Assembly: GCF_014647675.1 (NCBI RefSeq)
Contig: NZ_BMPQ01000004.1
Location: 62,001 to 126,000 of the forward strand
Source of the DNA: Streptomyces flaveus
Lineage (GTDB): Bacteria; Actinomycetota; Actinomycetes; Streptomycetales; Streptomycetaceae
Direction: 5' to 3'
DNA length: 64,000 nucleotides
The notes below the pieces were generated by a model, which saw only the letters and a list, made by a program, of their open reading frames with translations, searched no databases and was not told the DNA's origin. This document shows positions 32,509 through 40,461 of the stretch, piece by piece (the stretch's first letter is position 1; each line of letters begins with the position of its first letter). A program made the position numbers and the translations under genes.

Positions 32509-34083
32509 ATGGATACGATCCCGGCCACCGCGCTCAGGACGATCTCGCCCGACCTGGTCCGGCGTTACGAGGAGGAAGGCTGGTGGACCCGCGAATCGCT
32601 CGGCGACCTGCTGACCCGCGGCTTGCGGTCAACCCCTGACGTCGAGTTCCGCGTGCACTCGCGGGTGCGCCCCTGGAACGGCACCTTCGCCGATGTCGAG
32701 CGCACCGCCCGGCGGCTCGCGGCCGGGCTGCGGCGCCGCGGCGTCGGCCCCGGCGACGTGATCGCCTTCCAGCTGCCCAACTGGATGGAAGCGGCGGCTG
32801 TGTTCTGGGCGTCGGCGTTCCTCGGCGCGGTCGTGGTCCCGATCGTGCACTTCTACGGGCCGAAGGAGGTCGGCTACATCCTGCGTTCCACCCGGCCGCG
32901 GGCCTTCTTCGCCGCCGAGGGGTTCGGCCGCCTGAAGTTCGACCCGGCGCTCAGCGCCGACGTCCCGGTGGTCGGCGTGGTCGGAGGCGGCGTGGGCCGG
33001 GACTTCGACGAACTGCTCGCGGACGAGCAACTGCCCGGCACGCTCGACGCCGACCCGGCCGCGCCCGCGCTCGTCGCCTTCACCTCCGGCACGACCCGCG
33101 ATCCCAAGGGCGTGGTGCACAGCCACCAGACTCTCGCCTGCGAGACCCGCCAGCTCTCCGGGGCCTATCCGCCGGACCGGGGACGGCAGTTCACCGTGGC
33201 GCCCGTCGGCCACTTCATCGGCATGATCAACGCGTTCCTCATCCCCGTACTGGACGGCTCGCCCGTCAACCTCGGTGACGCCTGGGACCCGGCACAGGCT
33301 CTCGACCTGATCCTGACCGAGGGGCTGGTCGTCGGCGGGGGAGCCACGTACTACATGACCAGCCTGCTCGACCACCCCGACTGCACGCCGGAGCACATCG
33401 ACCGCCTGAAGTACGCGGGGCTCGGCGGCTCCGCCGTCCCCTCGGCCGTGACGACCCGGCTGGAAGCGCTCGGGATCACGCCGTTCCGCTCGTACGGCTC
33501 CACCGAGCACCCGTCCGTCACCTGGACTCCCTACGACGGTCCTGCCCGTATCCGCCTGCACACCGACGGCCCGCCGCTGGACGGCGTCGAGCTGCGGCTC
33601 GCCGACGACGGCGAGATCCTCACCCGCGGCCCCGACCTCTGCCTCGGCTACACCGACGCCGAACTCACCAAGGCGGCCTTCGACGCCGACGGCTGGTACC
33701 GCACCGGCGACATCGGCGCGGTGGACGAGGACGGCTGCCTGACCATCACCGACCGCAAGGCCGACATCATCATCCGGGGCGGGGAGAACATCGGCGCCCT
33801 TGAGGTCGAGGAGATCCTCCTCACCATGCCCGGCGTCGCGGAGGCCGCCGTGGTCGCCGCCCAGGACGCGCGCCTCGGCGAGCACGCGGCCGCTGTCGTA
33901 CGGATGCTGCCCGGGCAGCGCCCGCCGGGCCTGGAGGAGCTGCGGGACCACTTCGCGAAGGCGGGCCTGGCCCGGCAGAAGTGGCCGGAGGAAGTCCATG
34001 CCGTCGAGGACTTTCCGCGCACCGCCAGCGGCAAGGTCAAGAAGTTCGTGCTCCGCCAGGACATCGCCTCACCCCGCGCGTGA
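32509..34083 (+). CDS. Acyl-CoA ligase (AMP-binding family)
   Basis: 524 residues. Adenylation motifs: FTSGTTRDPKGVVHSH (P-loop), RSYGSTEHPSVTW (A5 region), DGWYRTGDIGAVDEDG, and DRKADIIIRGGENIG, ending in the C-terminal Lys motif FPRTASGKVKKF. It activates a carboxylic acid to its CoA thioester with ATP. The ATG at 32509 has GAGGAGG about ten bases upstream; a longer frame exists but would run back through the operator. Single-gene unit divergent from the reductase operon. Confidence 0.93.
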   Translation: MDTIPATALRTISPDLVRRYEEEGWWTRESLGDLLTRGLRSTPDVEFRVHSRVRPWNGTFADVERTARRLAAGLRRRGVGPGDVIAFQLPNWMEAAAVFWASAFLGAVVVPIVHFYGPKEVGYILRSTRPRAFFAAEGFGRLKFDPALSADVPVVGVVGGGVGRDFDELLADEQLPGTLDADPAAPALVAFTSGTTRDPKGVVHSHQTLACETRQLSGAYPPDRGRQFTVAPVGHFIGMINAFLIPVLDGSPVNLGDAWDPAQALDLILTEGLVVGGGATYYMTSLLDHPDCTPEHIDRLKYAGLGGSAVPSAVTTRLEALGITPFRSYGSTEHPSVTWTPYDGPARIRLHTDGPPLDGVELRLADDGEILTRGPDLCLGYTDAELTKAAFDADGWYRTGDIGAVDEDGCLTITDRKADIIIRGGENIGALEVEEILLTMPGVAEAAVVAAQDARLGEHAAAVVRMLPGQRPPGLEELRDHFAKAGLARQKWPEEVHAVEDFPRTASGKVKKFVLRQDIASPRA

Positions 34084-34410
34084 GAACGTCACCTCGGCCG
34101 TGGCGTGGCGGCGCTCGCGCGCGGTGGCGAGGCTCAACTCGGCGCCGTCCGCCGTCGGTGCCCCGGCAGCGGCGATGTGTTCGCCCGCGAAGACGGGCCG
34201 CCGCAGCCGATAGGACAGGGAGCGCAGCCGCCGCTCGGGCGCGTACCGGCGCACGAGTTCCAGCATCAGCAGCGCGAGCAACGGACCGTGCACCACCAGG
34301 CCCGGGTGGCCCTCCTCGTCGCGGCAGTACGGGACGTCGTAGTGAATGCGGTGGGCGTCGGCGGTGAGGGCGCTGATACGGAAGAGGAGGCGCTCGTCCG
34401 GCTGCAGCAC
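34069..34410 (-). CDS. Half-length MaoC/HTD2-like dehydratase (C-terminal hot-dog domain only)
   Basis: 113 residues matching only the C-terminal half of the double-hot-dog FAS1-like/HTD2 dehydratases (normally about 280 residues). The start region LLFRISALTADAHRIHYD carries the catalytic D-x-x-x-I-H type segment, followed by GLVVHGPLLALLMLELVRRY. The N-terminal half is absent. Upstream in-frame codons continue for about 27 residues to a stop without a better start, so GTG at 34410 is the only candidate. It is probably a truncated gene next to a deletion scar, though a single active hot-dog domain is possible. Its end overlaps the CoA ligase end by 15 bp. Confidence 0.6.
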   Translation of the reverse strand: MLQPDERLLFRISALTADAHRIHYDVPYCRDEEGHPGLVVHGPLLALLMLELVRRYAPERRLRSLSYRLRRPVFAGEHIAAAGAPTADGAELSLATARERRHATAEVTFSRAG

Positions 34411-34444
34411 CAGGCGCCACGCGCCGTGATCGCCGCCCAGCCGG

Positions 34445-34525
34445 TCAAGCGCGGGGGACTTCGGTGAGGGCGTAGCCGGGCGCCGGAAGCCCTATCCGTC
34501 CAGCACCGACGAAGCCCAGCTTCAC
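34445..34525 (-). pseudogene. Remnant of a 3-hydroxyisobutyrate-dehydrogenase-like gene (26 codons)
   Basis: A GTG with a strong AAGGAGA site opens a frame reading VKLGFVGAGRIGLP, the unmistakable GxGxxG start of an NAD-binding beta-hydroxyacid dehydrogenase. It passes into APGYALTEVPRA and stops. The promoter region and a perfect island operator (34575-34589) are intact, but the body of the gene is gone. The C-terminal 12 residues are probably the end of the same or another gene fused by deletion. Confidence 0.6.
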
Positions 34526-34574
34526 GTCGATCTCCTTGCGGTCGGCGCGAACCGTACTGTTGATTCACCATGGC

Positions 34575-34602
34575 GAGAATCATATTCTCTCTTTCTGAGA
34601 AT
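34575..34602. promoter_or_regulatory. Island operator, copy 6: perfect GAGAAT-CAT-ATTCTC plus a third half-site
   Basis: A perfect palindrome at 34575-34589, followed by a further GAGAAT half-site at 34597-34602. It lies between the dehydrogenase remnant (minus strand) and the truncated carboxymuconolactone decarboxylase gene (plus strand), so it served a divergent pair. Confidence 0.85.
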
Positions 34603-34630
34603 GGCAGATGCGTGCGGCAGGAGGAGCTCC

Positions 34631-34882
34631 ATGGAACAAACTGATCCCCTCAAGGACACCTGGGCCGTACGCCGAGCTGTGCTCGGCGACGCTTATGTCG
34701 ATGCCGCCGCCGCGCCGCGCGCCGGGGTCACCCAGGAAGAGCTGGGCGAACTGCCGTTCCAGATCGCCGCCTACTGCGGTGCGCCGGCGGGTGTCGCCGC
34801 GCGTCGTGGTCTCGCCGAGACCGAGGAGGTGCGGGATGCCGCGCGGCGGGCGGCGTCGGATGGCGCGAGAGGCGGCGATTGA
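34631..34882 (+). CDS. Carboxymuconolactone decarboxylase-like protein with an internal deletion
   Basis: 83 residues. The N-terminal VRRAVLGDAYVDAA matches the start of PcaC-type 4-carboxymuconolactone decarboxylases, and GVTQEELGELPFQIAAYCGAPAG matches their C-terminal third (GVTKDEL...YAGLPA). About 60 residues between them, including the TRS/ALL core helices, are missing in frame. A GGAGGAG site precedes the ATG and the frame is open, so a short protein is probably made, but the fold and active site cannot be complete. The stop overlaps the start of the next dehydrogenase gene. Confidence 0.65.
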   Translation: MEQTDPLKDTWAVRRAVLGDAYVDAAAAPRAGVTQEELGELPFQIAAYCGAPAGVAARRGLAETEEVRDAARRAASDGARGGD

Positions 34883-35793
34883 GCGTGGCCACGGTCGGAT
34901 TCATCGGGCTCGGCAACATGGGCGGTGCGCTCGCAGTCAACCTCGTGCAGCGCGGCCACCACGTCGTCGCGCACGACGCGGCAGGCCCGGGGCGGGCACC
35001 GGCGGGTGCCGCGTTCGCCAAGGACGTCGCCGAGGTGGCCCGCAGGGCGCGGACGGTGGTGTTCTCGCTCCCCGACGGGCAGATCAGCGAGAAGGTCGCA
35101 CGGGAGGTCGCGGAGACGGCGGGACGCCGTGCCGGATACATCGTGGACACCTCCACCGTCGGCGTCGCCGCGGCCCGCCGTATCGCGGAAGTCCTCGCGG
35201 CGGAGGGGATCGGCTACACCGACGCTCCCGTATCCGGCGGCGTGGCCGGGGCCCGCGCCCGGACGCTCACCGTCATGTACGCCGCCCCGGACGGCGTCTG
35301 CGCCGCGGTCGAGCCCGTGCTCGCCGATCTCAGCGACCGGCGCCGCAGGGTCGGCGACCGGCAGGGCATGGCGCAGGCGCTCAAGCTGGCCAACAACTTC
35401 CTCTCCGCCGCCGCGCTCGCCGCCACCAGCGAAGCCGTCGCGTTCGGACGCGCCGCCGGCCTCGACCCGGAGCTGCTGCTGGACGTCGTCAACGCCTCCA
35501 GCGGCCGCAGCGGCGCCACCGAGGACAAGTTCCCCCGCCACGTCCTCACCGGCCACTACGACTCCGGGTTCGCCAACTCGCTGATGGCCAAGGACGTGGA
35601 CCTGTATCTGCGGACCGCTGCGGAGCTGGACGTCCCGGACGAAGTCGGCGCGCTGGTCGGCGCGTTGTGGCGGCGGTTCGCGGACGCGGAGCCCGGTGCC
35701 GACTTCACGCGCGTCTATCCCTTCGTCGAGGCGCACGGCGGCATCAGGAACGGGGACGGCCGCAGCCTTGCCTCGCCACAGTCGCGAGAATAA
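34879..35793 (+). CDS. NAD(P)-dependent beta-hydroxyacid dehydrogenase (3-hydroxyisobutyrate dehydrogenase family)
   Basis: 304 residues. The N-terminal Rossmann motif is VGFIGLGNMGGALAVNLVQRGH, substrate-binding DAPVSGGVAGA is present, and the catalytic Lys lies in ALKLANNFLSAA. The C-terminal helical domain is complete. The start is TTG at 34879 (overlapping the previous stop) or GTG at 34885. It oxidises a 3-hydroxy acid to the aldehyde or keto acid. The nearby remnant at 34445 is the start of a second member of this family, so the locus once held two paralogues. Confidence 0.9.
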   Translation: MSVATVGFIGLGNMGGALAVNLVQRGHHVVAHDAAGPGRAPAGAAFAKDVAEVARRARTVVFSLPDGQISEKVAREVAETAGRRAGYIVDTSTVGVAAARRIAEVLAAEGIGYTDAPVSGGVAGARARTLTVMYAAPDGVCAAVEPVLADLSDRRRRVGDRQGMAQALKLANNFLSAAALAATSEAVAFGRAAGLDPELLLDVVNASSGRSGATEDKFPRHVLTGHYDSGFANSLMAKDVDLYLRTAAELDVPDEVGALVGALWRRFADAEPGADFTRVYPFVEAHGGIRNGDGRSLASPQSRE

Positions 35794-35800
35794 GGTTCTC
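35786..35800. promoter_or_regulatory. Island operator, copy 7 (GAGAAT-AAG-GTTCTC)
   Basis: One mismatch from consensus. It overlaps the last codons of the dehydrogenase gene and ends 22 bp before the amidohydrolase ATG, so it marks a separate promoter for the 35.8-43.6 kb unit. Confidence 0.75.
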
Positions 35801-35822
35801 TCAATCAGCAAAGGAGGATCTC

Positions 35823-37004
35823 ATGCCCTCGCGCACGCTGCCCTTTCCGCTCTTCGACGCTGACAACCACCTCTACGAGACCCGCGAGGCCCTGACCAGG
35901 TTCCTCCCGAAGGAGTACGACGGGGCGATCGAGTACGTCGACGTCCGCGGCCGCACCAAGATCGCCATTCGGGGGCAGATCAGCGAGTACATCCCGAACC
36001 CGACCTTCGACGTCGTCGCCCGTCCCGGCGCCATGGAGGAGTACTTCAAGGTCGGCAACCCCGACGGCAAGACGCGCCGGGAGATCTTCGGCGAGCCGAT
36101 GCGCGCCATCCCCGCCTTCCGCGAGCCGGGCCCGCGGCTTGAGCTGCTGGACGAGCTCGGCATCCAGCGCTCGCTGATGTTCCCGACCCTCGCCAGCCTC
36201 ATCGAGGAGCGGATGAAGGACGACCCGGAGCTCATCCACGCGGTCATCCACGCCCTCAACCAGTGGCTGCACGAGACCTGGGGCTTCGTCTACAAGGACC
36301 GCATCTTCACGGTGCCGGTGATCACGCTGCCGTTCGTGGACAAGGCGATCGACGAGCTGAACTGGGTGGTGGAACGCGGCGCCCGCGCGATCCTCGTGCG
36401 ACCCGCGCCCGTGCCAGGGGTGGGCGGCGTCACCCGCTCCTTCGCCCTGCCCGAGTTCGACCCGTTCTGGAAGCGGGTGCAGGAGACCGGCGTCCTCGTG
36501 ACCTTCCATTCCTCCGACAGCGGCTACGCCAACTACGCGAACGACTGGGAGGGCAGCACCCGCGAGTTCCTGCCGTTCAAGCCGAACGCCTTCCGGCAGG
36601 TGAACGAGTGGCGGCCGATCGAGGACGCGGTGTCCTCGATGATCTGCCACGGCATGCTTTCCCGCTTCCCCGAGCTGAAGATCGCGGTGATCGAGCAGGG
36701 AGCCGCGTGGGTGGAGCCGGTGCTGGGCCGGCTCGCGGATGTGTACAAGAAGATGCCGCACGAGTTCCAGGAGAATCCGGTCGACGTCTTCAAGCGGCAC
36801 ATCCACATCAGCCCGTTCTGGGAGGAGGACATGGCCGCCCTCGGCGACCTGATCGGCATCGAGCGGATCCTCTTCGGCTCCGACTACCCCCACCCGGAGG
36901 GCCTCGCCGACCCGGTGACGTACGTCGACTTTCTCGGCAAGCTCGACGACACCGACAAGGCCAAGGTCATGGGCGGCAACCTGGCCCGCCTGATGGCCCC
37001 GTGA
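35823..37004 (+). CDS. Amidohydrolase-2 family (ACMSD-like) protein
   Basis: 393 residues of the TIM-barrel amidohydrolase-related group that includes aminocarboxymuconate-semialdehyde decarboxylase. The N-terminal metal segment is FDADNHLYE; later landmarks are LVTFHSSDSGY, KIAVIEQGAAWVEPVL and the terminal FGSDYPHPEG, which supplies His/Asp ligands. Members decarboxylate or hydrolyse unsaturated cyclic acids. AAAGGAGG precedes the ATG. It starts the unit with the CoA ligase and mutase genes, so it may cleave a ring or cut off a carboxylate before activation. Confidence 0.88.
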   Translation: MPSRTLPFPLFDADNHLYETREALTRFLPKEYDGAIEYVDVRGRTKIAIRGQISEYIPNPTFDVVARPGAMEEYFKVGNPDGKTRREIFGEPMRAIPAFREPGPRLELLDELGIQRSLMFPTLASLIEERMKDDPELIHAVIHALNQWLHETWGFVYKDRIFTVPVITLPFVDKAIDELNWVVERGARAILVRPAPVPGVGGVTRSFALPEFDPFWKRVQETGVLVTFHSSDSGYANYANDWEGSTREFLPFKPNAFRQVNEWRPIEDAVSSMICHGMLSRFPELKIAVIEQGAAWVEPVLGRLADVYKKMPHEFQENPVDVFKRHIHISPFWEEDMAALGDLIGIERILFGSDYPHPEGLADPVTYVDFLGKLDDTDKAKVMGGNLARLMAP

Positions 37005-38464
37005 GCGGGTCGAGGTGGCGCAGCATCCCTGAGCTGGCGCTCAGCGCCGCCGACCGGTTCGGTGACGCGGAGGCGGTCGTCGACGGGGGAGCGCGTCTCA
37101 CCTTCCGCGAGCTGGCCGATCGCATACGGGTGGCGGCCGGCGCCTACGCCTCGGAGCTCGGCATCCACAAGGGCGACCGAGTGGCGCTGTGGGCGCCCAA
37201 TTCCGTCGAGTGGATCGTCGCGGCGTTCGGGCTGCTGGCTGCCGGAGGCGTGCTGGTCCCCGTGAACACCCGGTTCAAGGACGCGGAGGCGCACGACATC
37301 GTGCGCCGCAGCGGGGCCAAGGCGGTGCTTGTCGAGGACGGCTTCCTCGACCGCGAGTTCACGGCACCGGACGGTGTGCCGGTCGTCGACGTGCGGTCCG
37401 GTTTCCTCGCTGCCGGCACCCCGCTGGAGCGGGATGTCGGCGAGGACGACCTCGCCGACATCATCTTCACCTCCGGGACCACGGGTCGCCCCAAGGGCGT
37501 CATGACCACCCACGGCCAGACGCTGCGCCTGTACGACGAGTGGTGCGACCTGGCCCAGCTGCGCCGCGGCGACCGCTACCTGATGGTCAACCCGTACTTC
37601 CACATCTTCGGCTACAAAGCCGGACTGGTCGCCTCCTTCCTGCGCGGCGCGACCATGCTGCCGGTCGCCGTCTTCGACCCCGGCACGGTGCTCGACCTCG
37701 TGGAGCGCGAGCGCGTCACCGTACTGCCGGGGCCGCCCACGCTCTACCACTCGCTGCTCGCGGCCCCGCCGGGCCGGGACCTGTCGTCGCTGCGCGTCGC
37801 CGTCACCGGCTCCGCCGACATCCCCGTCGAACTGGTCCGCCGGATCACCACCGAACTCCCCTTCCAGCACCTGATGACCGGCTACGGCCTCACCGAGGCC
37901 GGCACCGTGACCGCGTCCCGCCCCGGCGACCCGTACGAGGCCGTCGCCACCACGGTCGGCCGCCCCTGCGAAGGCTTCGAGGTGCGCATCGCCGAGGACG
38001 GCGAGGTCCTCGTCCGCGGCTACGCCGTGATGCAGGGCTACCTCGACGACCCCGCCGCCACCGCCGAGGCCGTCGACCGCGACGGCTGGCTGCACACCGG
38101 CGACCTGGGGGAACTGGACGAGAAGGGCCGGCTGAAGATCGTCGGCCGGAAGAAGGACATGTTCATCGTCGGCGGCTTCAACGCCTACCCGGCGGAGATC
38201 GAGGGCTTCCTGCTCGAGCATCCGGCCGTGGCGCAGGCCGCCGTCATCGGGGTGCCGGACGAGCGGATGGGGCAGGTCGGCAAGGCGTTCGTGGTGGCAC
38301 GACAGCAGGTGACCGCCGACGAGCTGATCGCCTGGAGCAAGAAGCGGATGGCAGGGTTCAAGGTGCCCCGGTACGTCGAGTTCCGCGATGCGCTGCCGCT
38401 CGGGGCCACCGGCAAGGTGCTCAAGAACCGGCTGGCCGCCGAGGAGGTGGCACCGCAGTCATGA
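37001..38464 (+). CDS. Acyl-CoA ligase (AMP-binding family, FadD3-like size)
   Basis: 487 residues. P-loop FTSGTTGRPKGVMTTH, A5 TGYGLTEAGTVT, DGWLHTGDLGELDEKGRL, GRKKDMFIVGGFNAYPAEIE and the terminal catalytic Lys in GATGKVLKNRL. It activates an acid with ATP and CoA. GTGA overlap with the amidohydrolase and ATGA overlap with the mutase large subunit couple it tightly to both, so the acid is probably produced by the former and its CoA ester used by the latter. Confidence 0.93.
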   Translation: MSGSRWRSIPELALSAADRFGDAEAVVDGGARLTFRELADRIRVAAGAYASELGIHKGDRVALWAPNSVEWIVAAFGLLAAGGVLVPVNTRFKDAEAHDIVRRSGAKAVLVEDGFLDREFTAPDGVPVVDVRSGFLAAGTPLERDVGEDDLADIIFTSGTTGRPKGVMTTHGQTLRLYDEWCDLAQLRRGDRYLMVNPYFHIFGYKAGLVASFLRGATMLPVAVFDPGTVLDLVERERVTVLPGPPTLYHSLLAAPPGRDLSSLRVAVTGSADIPVELVRRITTELPFQHLMTGYGLTEAGTVTASRPGDPYEAVATTVGRPCEGFEVRIAEDGEVLVRGYAVMQGYLDDPAATAEAVDRDGWLHTGDLGELDEKGRLKIVGRKKDMFIVGGFNAYPAEIEGFLLEHPAVAQAAVIGVPDERMGQVGKAFVVARQQVTADELIAWSKKRMAGFKVPRYVEFRDALPLGATGKVLKNRLAAEEVAPQS

Positions 38465-40047
38465 CCGATGCCGACGACGTGCGTACCCCGTCCGGCCTGC
38501 CGCTGAAGTCCGTCTACGCGCCGGACGACGTCACCCGGCAGCCGCCCGCGCCCGGTGCGTACCCCTTCACCCGCGGCAACTTCCCCACCGGCTACCGGGG
38601 CCGGAAGTGGACCCGCCGCCAGTACTCCGGCTTCGGCACGGCGGAGGAGTCCAACCGCCGCTACCGCTACCTGCTCGACCAGGGCTCGACCGGCCTGTCC
38701 GTGGCCCTCGACCTGCCCACCCAGTGCGGCTACGACTCCGACGACCCGGAGTACGGGGACGAGGTGGGCCGGGTCGGCGTGGCCGTGGACACCCTCGCCG
38801 ACGCCGAGATCCTCTTTGACTCGATCCCGCTCGACGAGGTCAGCACGAGCTTCACCATCAACGGCACGGCGGCGATCCTCCTCGCCCTGTACGTGGCCGC
38901 CGCCGAGAAGCGCGGCATCCCGCGCGCGAAGCTCACCGGCACCATCCAGAACGACATTCTCAAGGAATACGCATCCCGCGGCACCTGGATCTGGCCGCCG
39001 GAGCCGTCGCTGCGGCTGATCGCGGACACCATCGAGTTCTGCGCCGGGCAAGTGCCCCGCTTCAACGCCATCTCGGTGGCCGGCGCCCACTTCCGCGACG
39101 CCGGGGCCAACGCCGTACAGGAGATGGCGTTCACCCTGGCCGACGGCGTGACCTACTGCCAGACGGTCCTGGAACGCGGGCGGATGACCATCGACGACTT
39201 CGCCCCGCAGATCTCCTTCTTCTTCTACACGCACGGCGATTTCTTCGAGGAGATCGCCAAGTACCGGGCCGGGCGCAGGCGGTGGGCGAGCATCGTCCGC
39301 GACCGCTTCGGTGCGACGACCGACAAGGCGTGCATGTTCCGCTTCGGCTGCGTGGCCGGCGGCGCGTCGCTGTACGCCCCGCAGGCCCGCAACAACACCG
39401 TGCGCGTCGCCTACGAGGCCCTGGCCTCGGTGCTCGGCGGCGTCCAGTCGATGTTCACCGCGGCCTGGGACGAGCCGTTCGCGCTGCCCAGCGAGGAGTC
39501 CGCGACGCTCGCGCTGCGCACCCAGCAGATCCTGGCCGAGGAGACGGGCGTTGCCGCCGTCGCCGATCCGCTCGGCGGCTCGTACTTCGTCGAGGCGCTC
39601 ACGGACGCGACCGAAGCGAAGGTGATCGAGATCATGGACGACCTGGAGCACCACGGCGGCATGGTCCGCGCCATCGAGGACGGCTACCTGCAGGGCCTCA
39701 TCGCCGACGAGGCATATCGCACGCACCTGGACCTCGAGTCCGGCGTCCGCCCGGTGGTCGGCGTCAACCGGTTCACCACCGACGAGCCGGCCCCCGACAT
39801 CGCCACGTACGAACTCGACGCCGCAGGACGCGAGCGCCAGCTGAAGCGGCTCGCCCGGGTCAAGGCCGAGCGCAGCGCCGCCGGCGTGCGGCGCACGCTG
39901 GAAGCACTGCGGCGGGCTGCTGACACGCCGGACGTGAACCTCATGCAGCCGCTGGTGGACTGCGCCGCCGCGTACTGCACCGTCGGCGAGATGTCCGACG
40001 TGCTGCGGGCGGCGTGGGGCGAGTTCCGGCAGCCGGTGGTGTTCTGA
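38461..40047 (+). CDS. Acyl-CoA mutase, large (substrate-binding) subunit, methylmalonyl-CoA mutase family
   Basis: 528 residues, the TIM-barrel substrate domain only. Motifs GLSVALDLPTQCGYDSDDP and GTIQNDILKEYASRGTWIWPP are diagnostic. By eye alignment to P. shermanii MutB, Tyr45 matches Tyr89 and Arg173 matches Arg207, the carboxylate-binding Arg that isobutyryl- and 2-hydroxyisobutyryl-CoA mutases replace by Gln. Gln163 and His210 match Gln197 and His244, but Tyr243 is replaced by Ala209. This points to a CoA ester with a second carboxylate and a larger pocket than methylmalonyl-CoA needs. The B12 domain is in the next gene. Confidence 0.92.
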   Translation: MTDADDVRTPSGLPLKSVYAPDDVTRQPPAPGAYPFTRGNFPTGYRGRKWTRRQYSGFGTAEESNRRYRYLLDQGSTGLSVALDLPTQCGYDSDDPEYGDEVGRVGVAVDTLADAEILFDSIPLDEVSTSFTINGTAAILLALYVAAAEKRGIPRAKLTGTIQNDILKEYASRGTWIWPPEPSLRLIADTIEFCAGQVPRFNAISVAGAHFRDAGANAVQEMAFTLADGVTYCQTVLERGRMTIDDFAPQISFFFYTHGDFFEEIAKYRAGRRRWASIVRDRFGATTDKACMFRFGCVAGGASLYAPQARNNTVRVAYEALASVLGGVQSMFTAAWDEPFALPSEESATLALRTQQILAEETGVAAVADPLGGSYFVEALTDATEAKVIEIMDDLEHHGGMVRAIEDGYLQGLIADEAYRTHLDLESGVRPVVGVNRFTTDEPAPDIATYELDAAGRERQLKRLARVKAERSAAGVRRTLEALRRAADTPDVNLMQPLVDCAAAYCTVGEMSDVLRAAWGEFRQPVVF

Positions 40048-40448
40048 TGGGCGCCCGCATACTCATCGCCAAGCCCGGGCTCGACGGCCACGACCGTGGC
40101 GCGAAGATCGTCGCGCGGTCGCTGCGGGACGCCGGCTTCGAGGTCGTCTTCACCGGCATCCGGCAGCGGGTGCCCGACATCGTCGCCACCGCCGTGCAGG
40201 AGGACGTCGCCCTCATCGGGCTGAGCATCCTCTCCGGCGCGCACATCGCACTGACGACCCGCACCGTCGAGGGACTGCGCGCCGCCCGCGCCGGCGACAT
40301 AGCCGTCGTCGTGGGCGGCTCGATTCCCGCCTCGGACATCCGCCGCCTGCACAAGGCGGGCGCGGCGGCCGTGTATCCGACCGGCACCCCCCTGGACGAG
40401 ATCGTGACCGACATCCGCCGGCTGACCGCCGCCGCCGACCGATCGTGA
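40047..40448 (+). CDS. Acyl-CoA mutase, small (B12-binding) subunit
   Basis: 133 residues. The cobalamin 'His-on' motif is KPGLDGHDRGAKIVARSLRDAGFEVV (DxHxxG), followed by GLSILSGAH and VVGGSIPASD, which hold the nucleotide tail. The TGATG overlap with the large subunit gene shows coupled production. A two-gene mutase is the layout of isobutyryl-CoA and 2-hydroxyisobutyryl-CoA mutases, whereas the large subunit's Arg173 is of the methylmalonyl type. No MeaB-type chaperone is visible in the window. Confidence 0.94.
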   Translation: MGARILIAKPGLDGHDRGAKIVARSLRDAGFEVVFTGIRQRVPDIVATAVQEDVALIGLSILSGAHIALTTRTVEGLRAARAGDIAVVVGGSIPASDIRRLHKAGAAAVYPTGTPLDEIVTDIRRLTAAADRS

Positions 40449-40461
40449 GGACCGAAACCGT

